64,000 bases of DNA from Acorus gramineus (lineage: Eukaryota; Streptophyta; Magnoliopsida; Acorales; Acoraceae), in assembly GCA_030737835.1 (NCBI GenBank), contig CM060848.1:20747309-20811308 (forward strand), in the 5' to 3' direction. Under the pieces are notes generated by a model that saw only the letters and a list, made by a program, of their open reading frames with translations, had not been told where the DNA came from and did not search any database. Shown piece by piece: positions 45,151-57,900 of this stretch. The first letter of the stretch is position 1. Each line of letters opens with the position of its first letter. The position numbers and the translations under genes are program-made.

Positions 45151-46633
45151 AACATTTAAGATTGAATCCAACCAGTTCTTCAAAAAACATATTCTTGAGT
45201 CAAAGTGTCATCCAAGTATTTTAATGTCCAACAGAAAAGTTTTTTAAAAAATTAAAGTGCCCAGGTTAAACTGATAATGGTCCATTTCTTCAACCACTGC
45301 CTTTGTGTGGGTGTGCCGTATTCTTATAAAATTTGTGCTGATGTTCCTTTCCTCCATCTTCTACTAATTACATATGTTCTTCTTGAACTGTAGTTTTATA
45401 GCTAAACTGAGTAAGATGTGATAAGATTTTCTTTGTATGTTTATCATGTCTATCTCCTGCAAAAAGCATTTGTTCAATTTTTCTTGTGATTCATTGCATG
45501 TTTAAAGTTCAACGGGATTGTGATGTGTTAATCTGATGGCAGCTTGGTGAGAGACCTGCAAATATTTTAAAGCATCTCTTTCTAGTACCCAAGCCTGACT
45601 CAAAACGAATGATCACATTCACTAAACAATCTGATTATATCTCGTTCAGGTCAGTTAGTCCTTCATGTTTGCTCTTTGCAGATACTGTGTGCACAAATCA
45701 TTGAGCTAACTGTATGTACTAAAATTGTGGGGTGCATGCTTTATGGTCAACTTCTTTCTTCCTTGTTAAAAAATACTTAAGTAGGGCTTAGAGACATGCT
45801 CTGGAGCAAGCAAGTGAAGCCTCCTATTAGTTTTCAATTTTTATGTAGGTATCAACTTCCGATTTGTGCAGTCAAAAGTCTAATCTAATAGGGATATTAT
45901 GGTGAACGTGAGTTTTTATAGGGGTCATAGAAGAAGAAGAAGAAGAAGGGTGCATCTCAGGAGGATCACAGACTTCCCTTTCTGATGTCTTCCAATAAGA
46001 AAGCTACCATTTCGTCTTATAATTGTGGTATTAATTGAGATAACACCTTAGTTCTTATTAAATTAACTATATATTCTTCGTATTTAAGCTCAAATAATGT
46101 CATATTATTGAATCCAATATTCTCTGTCACACTGGTGCTTGTTTATATAGTCAGTGGGTTTATGGAATTTTTTTTTAATGTCATGGCATTCAATTAATTT
46201 TCCCGAAAAAGAGATGGTAATTGGTAAAGTATCATGTTTTTAAAGGCCTTCATGCTTTGATTATTTGTTTGCTTAAATGGAAGTACATAGGTTTATTACT
46301 TTAATATAGCTCAGCTGTGAATGACACTGACTTCGCTAATTATCACTGAACTGGTTAGGCATCACGTCTACGAGAAACCTGGGGGTCCCAAATCTATTGA
46401 ATGAGGAGGTCGGTCCTCATTTCGAGTTGCGGCTATATCAGGTAGTTCTGATTTCAATGGCGATTGTATTATTTTTATGGAAATTGATGCACATGGTCTG
46501 ATGTACGTCCTATCTTATTCCCATTGTTTGCCAGATCAAGTTGGGAACAGTTGATCAGAGTGAAGCTCAAAACAAGTGGGTCATAAGACCTTACATGAAC
46601 ACTGCCAAAAAACGAAAAGTTCTTGGAAACTGA

Positions 46634-47289
46634 TCAAAACCAGGGATCTGAAGCCTGTCTGATCCGACATTTTTGGTAAAATTTTATTTTCTTATCTTGA
46701 TATACTGAGACAGTTAATTTTATAGTTGAATTGGAAAGTTGTTTTGTGCAGTCTACATGTTTTAGTCCTGGACAAAGTTTTGAGCAAATCAACCCTACTA
46801 TGTGAAAATAAAAAACTTGTTTCCCATAATGAAGATTCCCTGTGGATTGAAAAGTGAATCCAGGCCCTCTATATTGATTCAAGCCCTGCATGATATGGAA
46901 TTTTAATATTTGATAAATATAATCCTTGTCTGTGCCTATTGGCATGGTAATGTGTGTTCTAGCAAAAGCTAGAAACCCATCGTATGGAAATCTCAGTCTG
47001 TAAATTCTCTTAGTTTTTTACTTGGACTTTAGTTTGACAAAGGGATATGATTTTAAAGATAAGTTATCCCAATTTCAAAAAGTCAAAGTCTATTGAATTT
47101 GTTTTTATTCAAATTTGTCACAATTGAGATAAAAAAGGATAAATGTTTTTCTACTCTTTATGCAGAGCAATAAACCTCAATCTCATTCAAAATAAGGGAC
47201 AATTGTTCTCACTTTATTCTAATTTGTAACCGTTTATTCTGTCACTTATTCTTCATTTTTTATATTTATATTCCCTTACCAAATTAGAC
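46634..47289. other. 3' flank of the IMP4 pseudogene and a family B repeat
   Basis: 47,040-47,280 is a copy of the family B repeat (GGGATATGATTTTAAAGATA, CAAATTTGTCACAATTGAGA). Nothing else recognised. Confidence 0.45.
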
Positions 47290-47840
47290 AGTTTTTTTTT
47301 TAAAAAAAAAAAGAATTTGACATCCTATCCCAATTTTATAAAGATAAAGTGCATGCCCAAATACAAAAGTCAAGAAAAAAAAATCCCTAAGCCACCTGCA
47401 CCAGTCTAGGGTGTAGTAGACTAGTAGTAGAGGTATATCTGCTGGCCTCCCAAAAGCGACCCTGAATACGTAACAGAAGAAGCTCCTACAAAATCTCCCG
47501 TCGATAACACGGATCATTGATTCTCAAATATTTCCCTACATAAAGCATAACCTCATTGAATATCACCTCGTTTCATGTTAAGCCATATAGCCCACGCAAC
47601 TGCTCACACGAAAATCGAGATATCTTTGCTTTCACACTTCTATCCCCCTTCTGCCTCAGTCTCTTTCCAGCTAGCAACGTCCCCTATATGGTGTTCAAAT
47701 TCATCTTAACTGTCATCGCTGCTGCCACCCACCCCCACATCGTATGTACCGTCGGACACCGAATGAATAAATGCTCCGTGGTTTCTTCCTCCACATGACA
47801 TAAAACTGCACCACTTGTATGGCTTGTCTTCATTGGGTGC
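47290..47840 (-). mobile_element. LINE remnant, zinc-binding region
   Basis: The minus strand translates to HVEEETTEHLFIRCP, then W-G-W-V-A-A-A, and later NEVIFNEVM, all typical of the zf-RVT end of plant LINE ORF2, with stops and shifts. An A/T run at 47,291-47,313 may be the old tail. No target duplication was found. Confidence 0.65.
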
Positions 47841-48305
47841 TCATTTAACTCTATATGGCTTAATTAAACCTTAGGGTTATGAAACTTAGGGTTCGTTTGG
47901 CTTAGCGTTAGGGGTCATTTGACCCTTTGAAGTGTTGAGAAACAATTGTTTCACTCCCAACAAAAAATAATGAAATCCAGAAACAACTTCTTACTAGTCT
48001 GAACACATGTAAATTGTTTTTCAGAAGCATCCCAAATGTGCAGGGACAGCGTTTGAAAACAACTTAAAAAGGAAAATTTATTTATTTTCTGAGACAAGAT
48101 GTCCCAGTAATTGTCTCTGAAGGATGGGAATGCTTATAATAAATGTATATTTGTACCTTTGTAGTAGCTATGGCAGGGGACTGCCAGTTTTTTTTTTTTT
48201 TTTTTAATGGTACAAAATGATTGTTAATATATATATAGATAAGATGATTCCATTTTGTTTGGGAGTTTTCATTAGTTTAGATTCTTTTAAACATATAAAG
48301 CAAAT
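47841..48305. other. spacer
   Basis: GGGTTCGTTTGGCTTAGCGT near 47,890 looks like one end of a Tourist-like element without a partner. A T20 run sits near 48,190. No gene. Confidence 0.4.
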
Positions 48306-48318
48306 GTGAGCTTGCTTT

Positions 48319-48745
48319 TTTTTTTTTTTTGAGAAAATATGAGCATATCTATTTCAAAAGATTAAAATAGACAATGTTTGAATAGGCGTTACAAGAAGAA
48401 AAAAAAAGAAAAAAAAAACAAATAAAATACAAAAGTGTGGTGGATGACCCCATCAACACCCCAAAGATAACAGAGTTGGTGGATGACCCTCATCGACACC
48501 CCAAGAATAACAGAGTTAGGTGAATAAATGATCTACTTAAACTCACAGATTTAACCTCTTATTATATGATATTCAAACTATTTTCGCCCACATGAACTCG
48601 GGTTGCACCCTCCAGTCCCGCACCTCACTCTTTGATGTATGAGATGACTCTCTCCTATGCATTCTCGAATTAAAAACTAAAAAGTGACCCCCTTGAACAC
48701 CACCTCATTACACATTCACCAAATCGCCTAAGCACACGCGGGCGC
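48319..48745 (-). mobile_element. 5'-truncated LINE with 13-bp target duplication
   Basis: A poly(T) run at the left edge (48,316-48,330) marks the tail of a minus-strand LINE. The same 13 bp, GTGAGCTTGCTTT, flank it at 48,306-48,318 and 48,746-48,758. The minus strand encodes NEVVFKGV, a LINE ORF2 C-terminal phrase, near its right end. A 40-bp block (GTGGATGACCC...AACAGAGTT) is tandemly duplicated at 48,441-48,520. Confidence 0.85.
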
Positions 48746-48758
48746 GTGAGCTTGCTTT

Positions 48759-50862
48759 GTTGGCTCCAAAAAAAAAAAAAAGTGAAATTGCTTTGTGATT
48801 CTTGTGGTTGCAGATTGCATGGTATTGCTGGAAAAACATCAACATTTTTTATGGTCCACTGCATTTTCAGGGCTCACATATTGGTAAGTTCATGGTATTG
48901 AATGTTTGTGAATTGTGAGAGGTCTCCTGTGGCAGTGGTATAGTAGTAGTCTCTATGGAAAGTTGATGTGGTATTCTAATATCAGTTGATAACAAATACG
49001 TTGAAAATATATATCTAATTTATTAGAATATCATTTTTGGTCCTCAAACTAGTCCACATGAGATGTGGATTAGGATCCATAATATTTTTCATCTACAGAT
49101 GTACGTAAAATATTATTAAAAAGTGCATCAGGTCATCCTTTGCCCTTTTATATCTCCACTATGACCCACTATTAATTCATTAAAAAGGTATTCTTTTGAG
49201 CACTTTATTAGCATTTCCTACTACTTTTTGCTCTTTCAAATGTCTTGATATGCTTGTCCATTTGGGGACGTTGTAGTTGTACTACTACAAACAGGATTTC
49301 CTTTAATATCCAAGGAGACTAGTATGAGATTGTTTAACATGTTTGGTGGGAATAAAGCAAAAGAACTAATAAAACCATCTTCATAGGCTTATTATTATTT
49401 TAACCCTCATCAGTAAAGAGGATTAGCTCTTTATTACAGAAATAGCAACATCTGATACAGTACTCACTCGTGAGCTTGTTTTTGTTCTTTATTGTCCCTA
49501 TGTCTCATGTTACTATTTTATACAATAATGACTTATATTAGGCTAGTACAACATTGCATGAGCCATGCTTGAATTGGAATCCTAGTTCGTGGCCCCTACG
49601 TAAGGCCAGTTATATGTCAGGCTGGTCCAGCTCAGACCTATAAACCATACCCCAAATCAAATTATTTAAAATATATGAACTTGTTACATTGCTAATCTAC
49701 GAACTTGTTACATGCTATCCTTGGATGAAGTTATATATTTAATCATGTTTCATCATTTTTTTGTGCGTGAGTATATGTAATTCATTGGAGCATGTAAATT
49801 TTTTTTAATAAAAGTATATATTTTTATATAAAATATACACTTTAAATATATAAGGACTACATGTAAGACTGTTTATAATGTTGTGAAAAATATATAATTA
49901 TCTATGAAGCTGAAGAATAATTATTCATTGTTCTTCTTTTTATATACTCTTTTTGTGATACATTAAAATCCATTGGGCTTTGAAATATAATGTGTGAAAA
50001 TGTATTTTATATTGTTATGTAAGGATATTATTCATTAGCCAAACATGTGCAGGACCATTTCCTCTTTTTTTAATCATGAGCACGTGTGGTGCTTCATTAA
50101 TAGTTTATTAGAAGCTTCATCTAAAGAATTGGTTTTTCTTTTAGTTAGCTGTTTCTCTGGCAGTGGCAGCCTGGAAGTACAGAGGGACTGATTGGGTAGG
50201 TTAGCTAGATTTGTTAACTGTTACTTCTCTTTTTTTTAGGGTAGAGAAACATTGGTTGCATTTCTTTTATGACTTATACCACACGAACTTTAATCACTAT
50301 GCATTTTTCAAATGTATTATTTAAAAACAAGCTTATAATCACTATGCATTTTTAAAAACAAGCTTATAATGTGTTAATAAAAAATGTATTAGCAATGAAT
50401 AGAAGAACGTTTCAGCTCCGTCCCTTGGTAATATGATTTTTTTTCTTTTTTTCAAAAAAAAAAAAATCTCTTTCTTAAAAGTTAAAATGGCTAGGGGCTG
50501 AAAATGGGTTTGAATCAAAACAGATTGCATTTTAAATATTCTTTCAATTTCGTTTCCAAATATATTATTATAATTTGTTTTATGATTGGGTGTGTTTATT
50601 TTCACCTCTATTTATTTATTTATTTATTTGAAAAAGATAGACATTGCTACCAATACTTATATTCAAAAGTGAGAGTTACATATTTGAATATGAGGTGAGA
50701 GAAGAAGAGATAAAAGAAAATAAAAAATAAATAAAGGGGCCACATAAGAGAGATAGGGGTGGGTCCGTAGATGAAATATATACCGAGACACCCCTCAAAA
50801 AATATGAGAAAATATTTATTTCAGAAACATTAACCCTACCCCACTTTCACGTCCACCTCCAA
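48759..50862. other. AT-rich spacer, no gene recognised
   Basis: No domain-bearing frame is found. 49,740-49,870 has a weak family A-like look (TTTAATAAAAGTATATATTT). Confidence 0.4.
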
Positions 50863-51620
50863 CTAGGCATGTCGACTGGTCGAGTCCAGGTCGGGTTAGG
50901 GTGGACCCGGACCCAACCCATTTGATTGTCGGTCTTTTTGGCTCGGATGTATTTCAGGTCTCGAGTCGGGTCGGGTCGATCCATTAATAGGCCTAGGTCG
51001 GACCTGGAGAGGTCGATGAACTTCTTAAGGCAGCTTCATTTGTTTTTTTTTTTTCTTGCCTTCTATTTTGGGGGAAGAAAATAAAGGGCTTGAGAAAGGG
51101 AAAGGAGAGGAGAAAAGAATGTAAAGAGAGTTTTGATTTAGTGAGAGAGCACTGCACATTGAGGTGGTGAAAACCACACTTTTCTTAGTTGAATTTTTTT
51201 TTTTCATTTCTATTTTTACATGATGAGTTTGAATAAATAGGTCTAGTATATTATAAATAGTTATTCACTATTTTGATTTTTTAATATTTTATGAGAGAAC
51301 ATTTGGAATACGGTTTGGATTAATCTGTTTTCATATGAAGTAAAAATATTTTAAATGTTTAAAAATTTAAATGATTATTCAGTATTTAGTTATAAATGTT
51401 GATTTGGATCATGAGTGTTAGGTTGAATCATAAATATAAAAAAAATCACAGTATTTGGGTTGCGTCAATCAGGTCTCGGGTCCATAAGATCAGGTCCGGG
51501 TGGACTCAAACCCAATTTGTTTTGATTATCTGGTCCTTTGGATTGGGTAGTTATACTTATGCCTTTTATTAGGTCGGGTTCGGATCTGATCGGAGTCGAC
51601 CCGTGACTTATTGATATACC
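50863..51620 (-). mobile_element. hAT-like element rich in GGGTCGGGTC (family D), copy 2
   Basis: The left end TAGGCATGTCGACTGGTCGA is partly mirrored by the right end GGAGTCGACCCGTGACTTAT. The reverse strand of 50,875-51,060 matches 28,920-29,100. The interior is AT-rich and non-coding. Confidence 0.6.
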
Positions 51621-52985
51621 GCGCAATCGCTTATCTGTCTTTTCACATCCACCATCATATCCACCTCCCTTACCATCCCCTATCACTATTGTACCATTGT
51701 CACCACCTCCTCTATTCCCACCACCCTGACCTCGTCTTAGTTGAGCCTCCCCCTTCACCTACACTTCAAAATGAATATGTTTATAGTGTGGTCCGTGCGA
51801 ATTGAATATGTACATCCTTTAAAATGATATATGCGTCGATAAGAAAAACATATATTTTAGTGAATGTATTTTACGTCATTTAAAGAAGTATATGCGTTAA
51901 TAAAGAAAACACTTCATTGAAGTATTACATAAACTCATTAAAATAAAAATACATTCAATGAGGTATATATTTTTTTTACTGATACATATATCCCTTTAAA
52001 TAACGTATATACACACGATCACATAGACCGTATGAACTGCATATTATCACTCAAGTATATATAGAAAGGGATTTGATTTTGAGTTTACAAAATTGATTGG
52101 GGTGAGTTTAATAACAACTTTCTCTTAAAAAAAAGGTTTAATAACAACGTGAGAACAATGAAAAGTTGGAGTAACCTCATCCAGGTTGATTCCAGTATGA
52201 TTCTTGTGGGAAAAAGAAAGAAGCAAGGTGGCATTCACACCCTGGGCTGTGCCACATTTATTGTCTTTGCCATGGCTTTAAGTGAGACACATATCAGACA
52301 TAGTACATGTGCCTTGGCCCCCAACACACCGCAACGGTGAACTCAGCCAATGGACGACACAAGACAAAGATACACTTCACCAGCAGCTTCTCATGAATGT
52401 ATAAATACATTATTGTATATATTATTGTTTTGTTTTAAAAAGTTTGGTGTGACTGTCACGTGTTTGGGTTCAAAAAAGCCGAAACGAATCCAAAAGAAGA
52501 GAAGAAAAGAAAGCCAAATGGAACGGTCCGTGGCGCGCCCCGTGACGTTGGAGCACAGCGAAGTATTTGTTTGTAGTCAAAACATTAAAAAAAAAAAATT
52601 GATTAGTCATCATCTGTTTCCATTTTCATGGCCCTTCATCTTTTGCTTGGAAGACAGGTTGAGGGAGAGATGAGGAAAATGTTTCACTTATTAGTCAGCC
52701 ACAACTTTTTTATTTTTTTAATATAGAATGTATTTTTATAAAATAGAATAAAATATCTCCAATAAAATGTAAAAAAAATTATAATGAGATTCATAACTTT
52801 ATTTATTAGTAAAGGTAAATGGGGTTGTAAATAGTTTGACAAGAGGATAAGTTGTGAGATAAAGAGTAACTGTGAGAATAAGTGATGGAGATGATAACTT
52901 ATCTCATTGGTTTAAAAAATAATCGGATGAAGTACGGACAATTGTCCTGATTTTTTAAATGAAAATTGAGATATTTTATTCTACC
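51621..52985. other. spacer, no gene recognised
   Basis: 52,140-52,560 is less AT-rich than its surroundings and contains TGTATAAATACATT (52,398), a TATA-like motif, and CCCCGTGACGTTGG (52,539). No convincing coding frame follows. 52,800-52,985 is a family B repeat relic. Confidence 0.35.
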
Positions 52986-52988
52986 TAA

Positions 52989-53430
52989 GCACCCGTTTGG
53001 AATGGGGATATGTTTTATTCTTGGGTATATTTATCCGAGCATAAGTAAGTATAAATAAGGATAAAGTGATTTTGTGTTTGGTTATGTTTTGAATTATTCT
53101 TATTCATAAATATAAGAATAAATGTTTTGTTGTTTGGATAAAATGCGAATAAAGTATGGATAATGATTTAAAAAGATAAAAAAATAATGATAGTTGATTT
53201 GACAGGTGATTTATAAGAGGTGGTGACAGTTGATATGACAATGGGCTCGCATATTCTTTGGGTGGAATAACCTAGGATAATTTTAATTCCAGGGGTTGAT
53301 TGGAATCCATATACCACTTTATACCAGTTTATTCTTGTATACTTTATCAGGGGTTATCCGGGACAAACAAACACACCAAAAATTCTTAGCCAAGATTATC
53401 CAGGACCTTATACCCAAAACAAAACGGGGC
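52989..53430. mobile_element. Tourist-like MITE, 450-bp family, copy 4 (reverse orientation)
   Basis: The element starts GCACCCGTTTGGAATGGGGA and ends CCCAAAACAAAACGGGGC, flanked by TAA (52,986-52,988 and 53,431-53,433). The internal blocks match the other three copies, in the orientation of copy 3. Confidence 0.85.
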
Positions 53431-53433
53431 TAA

Positions 53434-54540
53434 AAGCTAAAATAACAATTATTCCATCCTTTATTCTTTAATATTAAAACAACTCTCAACGTCTTAACTA
53501 CACGTCAAACCAATATTTATTTTCTCATTTGATCTAAGAGCCTTTCTCAGATAAAAAGTGGCAAGGTCCCATCAACATACAGGACACTTTGACTCCAAGT
53601 TTGCATCATAAGAGATTTTGTGATACATCATTTTCTTTTTGATCTAATCAAGATTCCAGGAAGAGATTTATGAGGATTCATTATCCTATTTTTTTAGGAC
53701 AAAAGATCTATAATTTGTCAGCAAAATGTAAGGAATGAATAAATTTTTAAATTTTAAGTGGATAAAATATTAATTCAGACACAATTGTATGCTTTGCACT
53801 TTATTCTGAATTTTGTATAACAAGCAAAACAGTTATCTCCCATCATTTATTTTCTAATCAAACATTGGCTAAAGTTAAATTGGGTGGGTTATTTTCTTTC
53901 TTTGTTTACCATAGTCTAATCCAAAATAGATAATAGAACAACTCCTCCTTATTAATTATTTCAATATAGATAAAGAATAAATTATTTTTTATTTGCTATG
54001 TTTTAAATTATTTTTATTAAAAAACATAATAGTAATGTTTTTGTTGTTTAGTTAATGATAGATAAGTTATATATGATAAAAAATGAATAAAATGCGAATA
54101 AAGAATTATAAAAATATAAAAATTTGATTTAACATGTGAATCTCTATTATATAAGAGATAATAACATGTGATTCCTTATGCCAACGTAAACACAATTTTA
54201 GAAAAGACTTATTAGAATACTAATATTATTTTATTATTTCAAAACTTTATCCGTTTATTCCATCAAACAAATATGTTAGGACACTGTTACACTCAGTTTT
54301 TTTTTAAAGTCCAAAATGCATTTCTATATACATTGTTAGAAATCTAGTAAAACATAACAATGTATATGTAATTAAATTTTTTCTTACATTTTATAAAAAT
54401 GAGTATATTTAATTTAAAATAGAGTGATATATTCTTTAAAGCAAAAACATATACCTATTTATATGATTATCTCTATTTTAGACTATATTATTCGAATTAA
54501 AAACAAAAAAAACAAAAGACACCTGTCTTCGGTTTCAACC
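53434..54540. other. AT-rich spacer upstream of the REN1-like gene
   Basis: No gene or repeat boundary. Promoter elements cannot be identified with confidence. Confidence 0.4.
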
Positions 54541-54955
54541 CAGGTAGTAAAAACTCTCTCTCACTGATAAAAGGTCTCAACATTAACTCCCAAACTTTCA
54601 AAAATAAAAATTTCCCCAAATTTTAAAACCCCTTAAATCTACCTAATCTCTGAAACCAACACCACCACCACCACCACCAACAAAAATTTAATAACACCTT
54701 CCTCAACACGCTCCTCTCTCTCTCTGTCTCTCAAAAACAGATTCGGTTGCTTTTGCTTCTTCTCTGCTGTGTCACTGAAAGAGACATCCCTTGATCTCTC
54801 TCTCTCTCTCTTTTGAGAAGAACGTGAGATCTCGATCATAGCAGACTCTCCCACCACATATTGACAGCGATTTTGATGTTTTTGTCCGATTTGATGCCCT
54901 GATTTGGGGCGGCATTGGCTCCGGCCGCGTTTTTTTTTTTGGGGGGGGGGGAGGG
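54541..54955 (+). promoter_or_regulatory. 5' leader of the REN1-like gene
   Basis: Shows the pyrimidine-rich microsatellites typical of plant leaders: CTCTCTCTCTGTCTCTC at about 54,714 and (CT)n at about 54,798-54,812, plus an ACC-triplet run at 54,659-54,679. Immediately before the ATG are a T10 and a G11 run (54,931-54,951), which could affect both sequencing accuracy and translation. The transcription start probably lies near 54,600-54,750. Confidence 0.45.
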
Positions 54956-57900
54956 ATGTCGTCGGCCCCTGCTGCGGCGCCGGCGTTCGAGCGGCCGGCA
55001 CTGAGGACCTCGGCGGCTAACACCGTGGGTTGAACTGGAATTCTGTCTGGTTTGTGGTCTGAAGTTGGTTGTTTGAATCTGTGATTTTTCATGAGTTGGT
55101 CTGGTTTTGGCAGGTTTTCAAGAGTGGACCGCTTTTCATATCTTCGAGAGGTTGGTGACCCTTTTTTTTTTGTTGTGATTTTGAGATGTTTTATGATGTA
55201 TTATCGTATCGTCTATAGAACAGATGAATTTGTAATGTAGTTAGAATTTTAGTTGATGTCGTGCATTGTGGAAGATGGAAGAGTAAGGTATCTCATTGTA
55301 AAGATGAGAAGGGAAGGATTGGAGGCATAAAAAAAGTTTTCCAGATATGGGTAAAAGTTGAAGGTTGAAGGAAATTCAAAATGTGGGGTGGGGGGGGAGG
55401 TCTTCTTTCTGATTTTGTTCTTCTTCCTCGTTTTTATTTCATGCTTGTAGCAGTCCCTTCTTTTTCTGATCCTCTTGAGTTCTTCAGGCTTTTTTATTTT
55501 TTTGAATGAGCATCCCAATAGGGGTATCAGCAATGTAGATACTTATTAGAATAGAATGAAATGTTGAGGATATTATGTTTGGCCAATATGGGTCGATGAC
55601 CAAAAGAGTTTCTTGTTGATTTCCCATGAAGATGGAAAGAAACAAATGAACTGGCTATGTAATGCCAGGTTCATCATCCGAGGATTCTAGGATTTCATGT
55701 TAGGAGGACTGGAGAGCAGATAGGACTTAGGAGGTTTAATTGGGATCAAGTGCTCCAAACATTATGCTAAAGTGCTACTCCCAGAAGTAGTCTTCAGATG
55801 GTTGACTTCTAGACAAAGACTTAAAAAAGTATGCTAACCTCTGTTGCATTGTATTGTCTGTCTTCAAACATTTCCAATGGCTGTATATGTTTTTTTTTTT
55901 TTTGGGAATCGACGATGTTCATAAACAAATAGATAGAATAAAATGCAATTTTGATGCGCAATACTTAGCAGTTTATACCAATTTTGTCCTGTTGACAATT
56001 CATGATGATAAATTTGCAGGCATTGGTTGGAAATCTTGGAAGAAGCGGTGGTTTATCCTTACCCGCACATCTCTTGTTTTCTTCAAAAATGATCCGGTTA
56101 GCATCATCTGATCTTCAATCAACATTTATCATGATGCATTTGTGCTCAGATTTTCCTCATTTTTATTAAAACATTTAGTATAATGCTTTACATAGTTTGC
56201 TGCAATGAAATTTCTTCTAGTGATAAAGGGAAAACTGGATGTCAAAAACTTTATGTTTGATAATCTATTTTGTGTAACATGGATTTGAATAATTGCAGTG
56301 CCTTTGGTAGAGATTTTTTGGTGTTGATTTGGGTATGTTTTAAATTTACAAATACTGAGACTTGAATACTTGATAATCTAATTAAATGTTCAAGAAAATG
56401 TTCGATATGATTCACTGGAGGTGAAATTATTTAAGCATAAAATGCTATTAGTTCAAGAAAATTCCAAGTGGGCAATAATATATAGGAAACCATTCCCTTC
56501 TAACACACAACCCCCCCCAAAAAAAAGAAAAAAAGAAAAAAAAGGCAACCAGAAAATATGAAAGTCACATGCCAGTTGAAGCAGACAAAGCCACATGGAT
56601 TGGCATATCATGAAAGTAAACTTTGAATTTTATATTTTGTTGGTTACTCCTCTTGCCTCATGGATTCCATAATTTTTTCCGCCAAAGCCTCACATGCTTT
56701 TTGTATAACAAGAACCCATCAATGAGACAATGACTTCGTGAAAAGTGAGATCTGCTTGGTGGTATTTCTGTGCCATTCTCTGTCAAAAGATGAAAAAACA
56801 TTGTCCTTTTTGCCCTTTTTGTCCACATTGGTGGTATTGATGAAAGTGAAGGCAATGGGAGACGTGGGGATCAATCTCAAATATTTTGGATAGAGTGCTC
56901 GTGATTTGTAATGGCTTTCAAGTTGAATTTTGGCACCGTGGATGGCTACAACAGCAAATTTCAGCTGAGTTGTTGCCAAGTAACTTAGAGTGGCTATTGT
57001 TGTGAAGGGGAGTGTGGCAGATGCGAATCAATTAATTTCAGCTCACTAGTCTGATGCTTATGAATTAAGAGTGATTTGGATTGTGATGGGTTAAGAGGGA
57101 TTTGGAGAGTCGAAACTCCTCCAAAGGTGCAATGCTTTATGCAAATTTTCTGCCTTGACAAAGTGCTCATAAAAAAGTACAGTACAGCTGAGCGCCTTGG
57201 AATAATGCACTCCATGAGCAGTGTTTTAAAGAACTGGAGGATGCAATTCATCTTTTCATCAATTGCCCATTCAACATTACTGTTTGGAAAAGATGATGGT
57301 GAAACTGGAGATTTTTTTTTCTTTTCGATTCTATTCAATCGATGCTTATCTGTTTCAAAATATGAAGAAGAAAGCAAGAAGAGCAAATTGCCATCAGTGA
57401 TACCTTTTCTGTCTATTAGGCCTTCTGGATAACAAGGAATGAATGATGTGAAGTATTATCAAGGCAGGAAGACTTCATTGGGAGAAGGAGGCTTCTTGTT
57501 GAATGATTGTCCAAGTTAATTTTTTTGGGGTTTGATCCCTTGTTTTGCCGTGAGGCTGGTGATATTCCCGATATCCCTCCCTTTCCTTTCTTTTTTTTTT
57601 GGTTTCATTTTAAATTTCTTTTTCTTTTGTTGTACATCCCCCAAAGTTTACGGTTAATAAAATCTCTGCCTTACAAAAACACCCACCCACCTGAAGCCAT
57701 CATATTTCACATAAATATTTTTTTCTTGTTTTTGATTCATGCTATCTTGAGAATTTGTTTCTTAAATCAGATATAATCTGATTATTTAGGTTTTGAGAAA
57801 CTCTGAAATTAATTCTTTTCTCTGTTGGACCTATATAGATATAGATATAATTAAAAAGATAGGAGCTATATTTGTAATCGGTTCCCTCAAATGAAGGAGA

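Larger units (their letters stand above)
40785..46633 (+). pseudogene. unprocessed pseudogene of U3 snoRNP protein IMP4
   Basis: IMP4 is a Brix-domain protein of the U3 processome needed for 18S rRNA maturation in the nucleolus. Nine exon remnants are in order: 40,785-40,899, 40,992-41,062, 43,235-43,340, 43,460-43,510, 43,654-43,794, 43,884 to about 43,966, 45,543-45,649, 46,359-46,441 and 46,535-46,633. They match it by segments such as REYLYRKSLEGKERLLYEKK, GKPIPTELRNEE, ELKLVFPNAQKMNRGGQ, LGERPANILKHLF, SDYISFR, and the C-terminal KWVIRPYMNT and KKRKVLGN. Defects: a 2-bp and a 1-bp insertion in exon 1; a stop (TGA) at the end of exon 2; a 1-bp loss in exon 3; TAA at 43,902 plus a lost donor in exon 6; TGA and a shift in exon 8. 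In the Brix core, HLPFGPTAYF has become HLSFRLTAYF. Introns are kept, so it arose by DNA duplication or decay in place, not by reverse transcription. It starts 162 bp after the PPR stop. Confidence 0.88.

Noticed and set aside
52149-52673. Two short frames in a less AT-rich stretch
   Set aside because: No domain, no codon bias and no homology recognised. The stretch may be regulatory instead.
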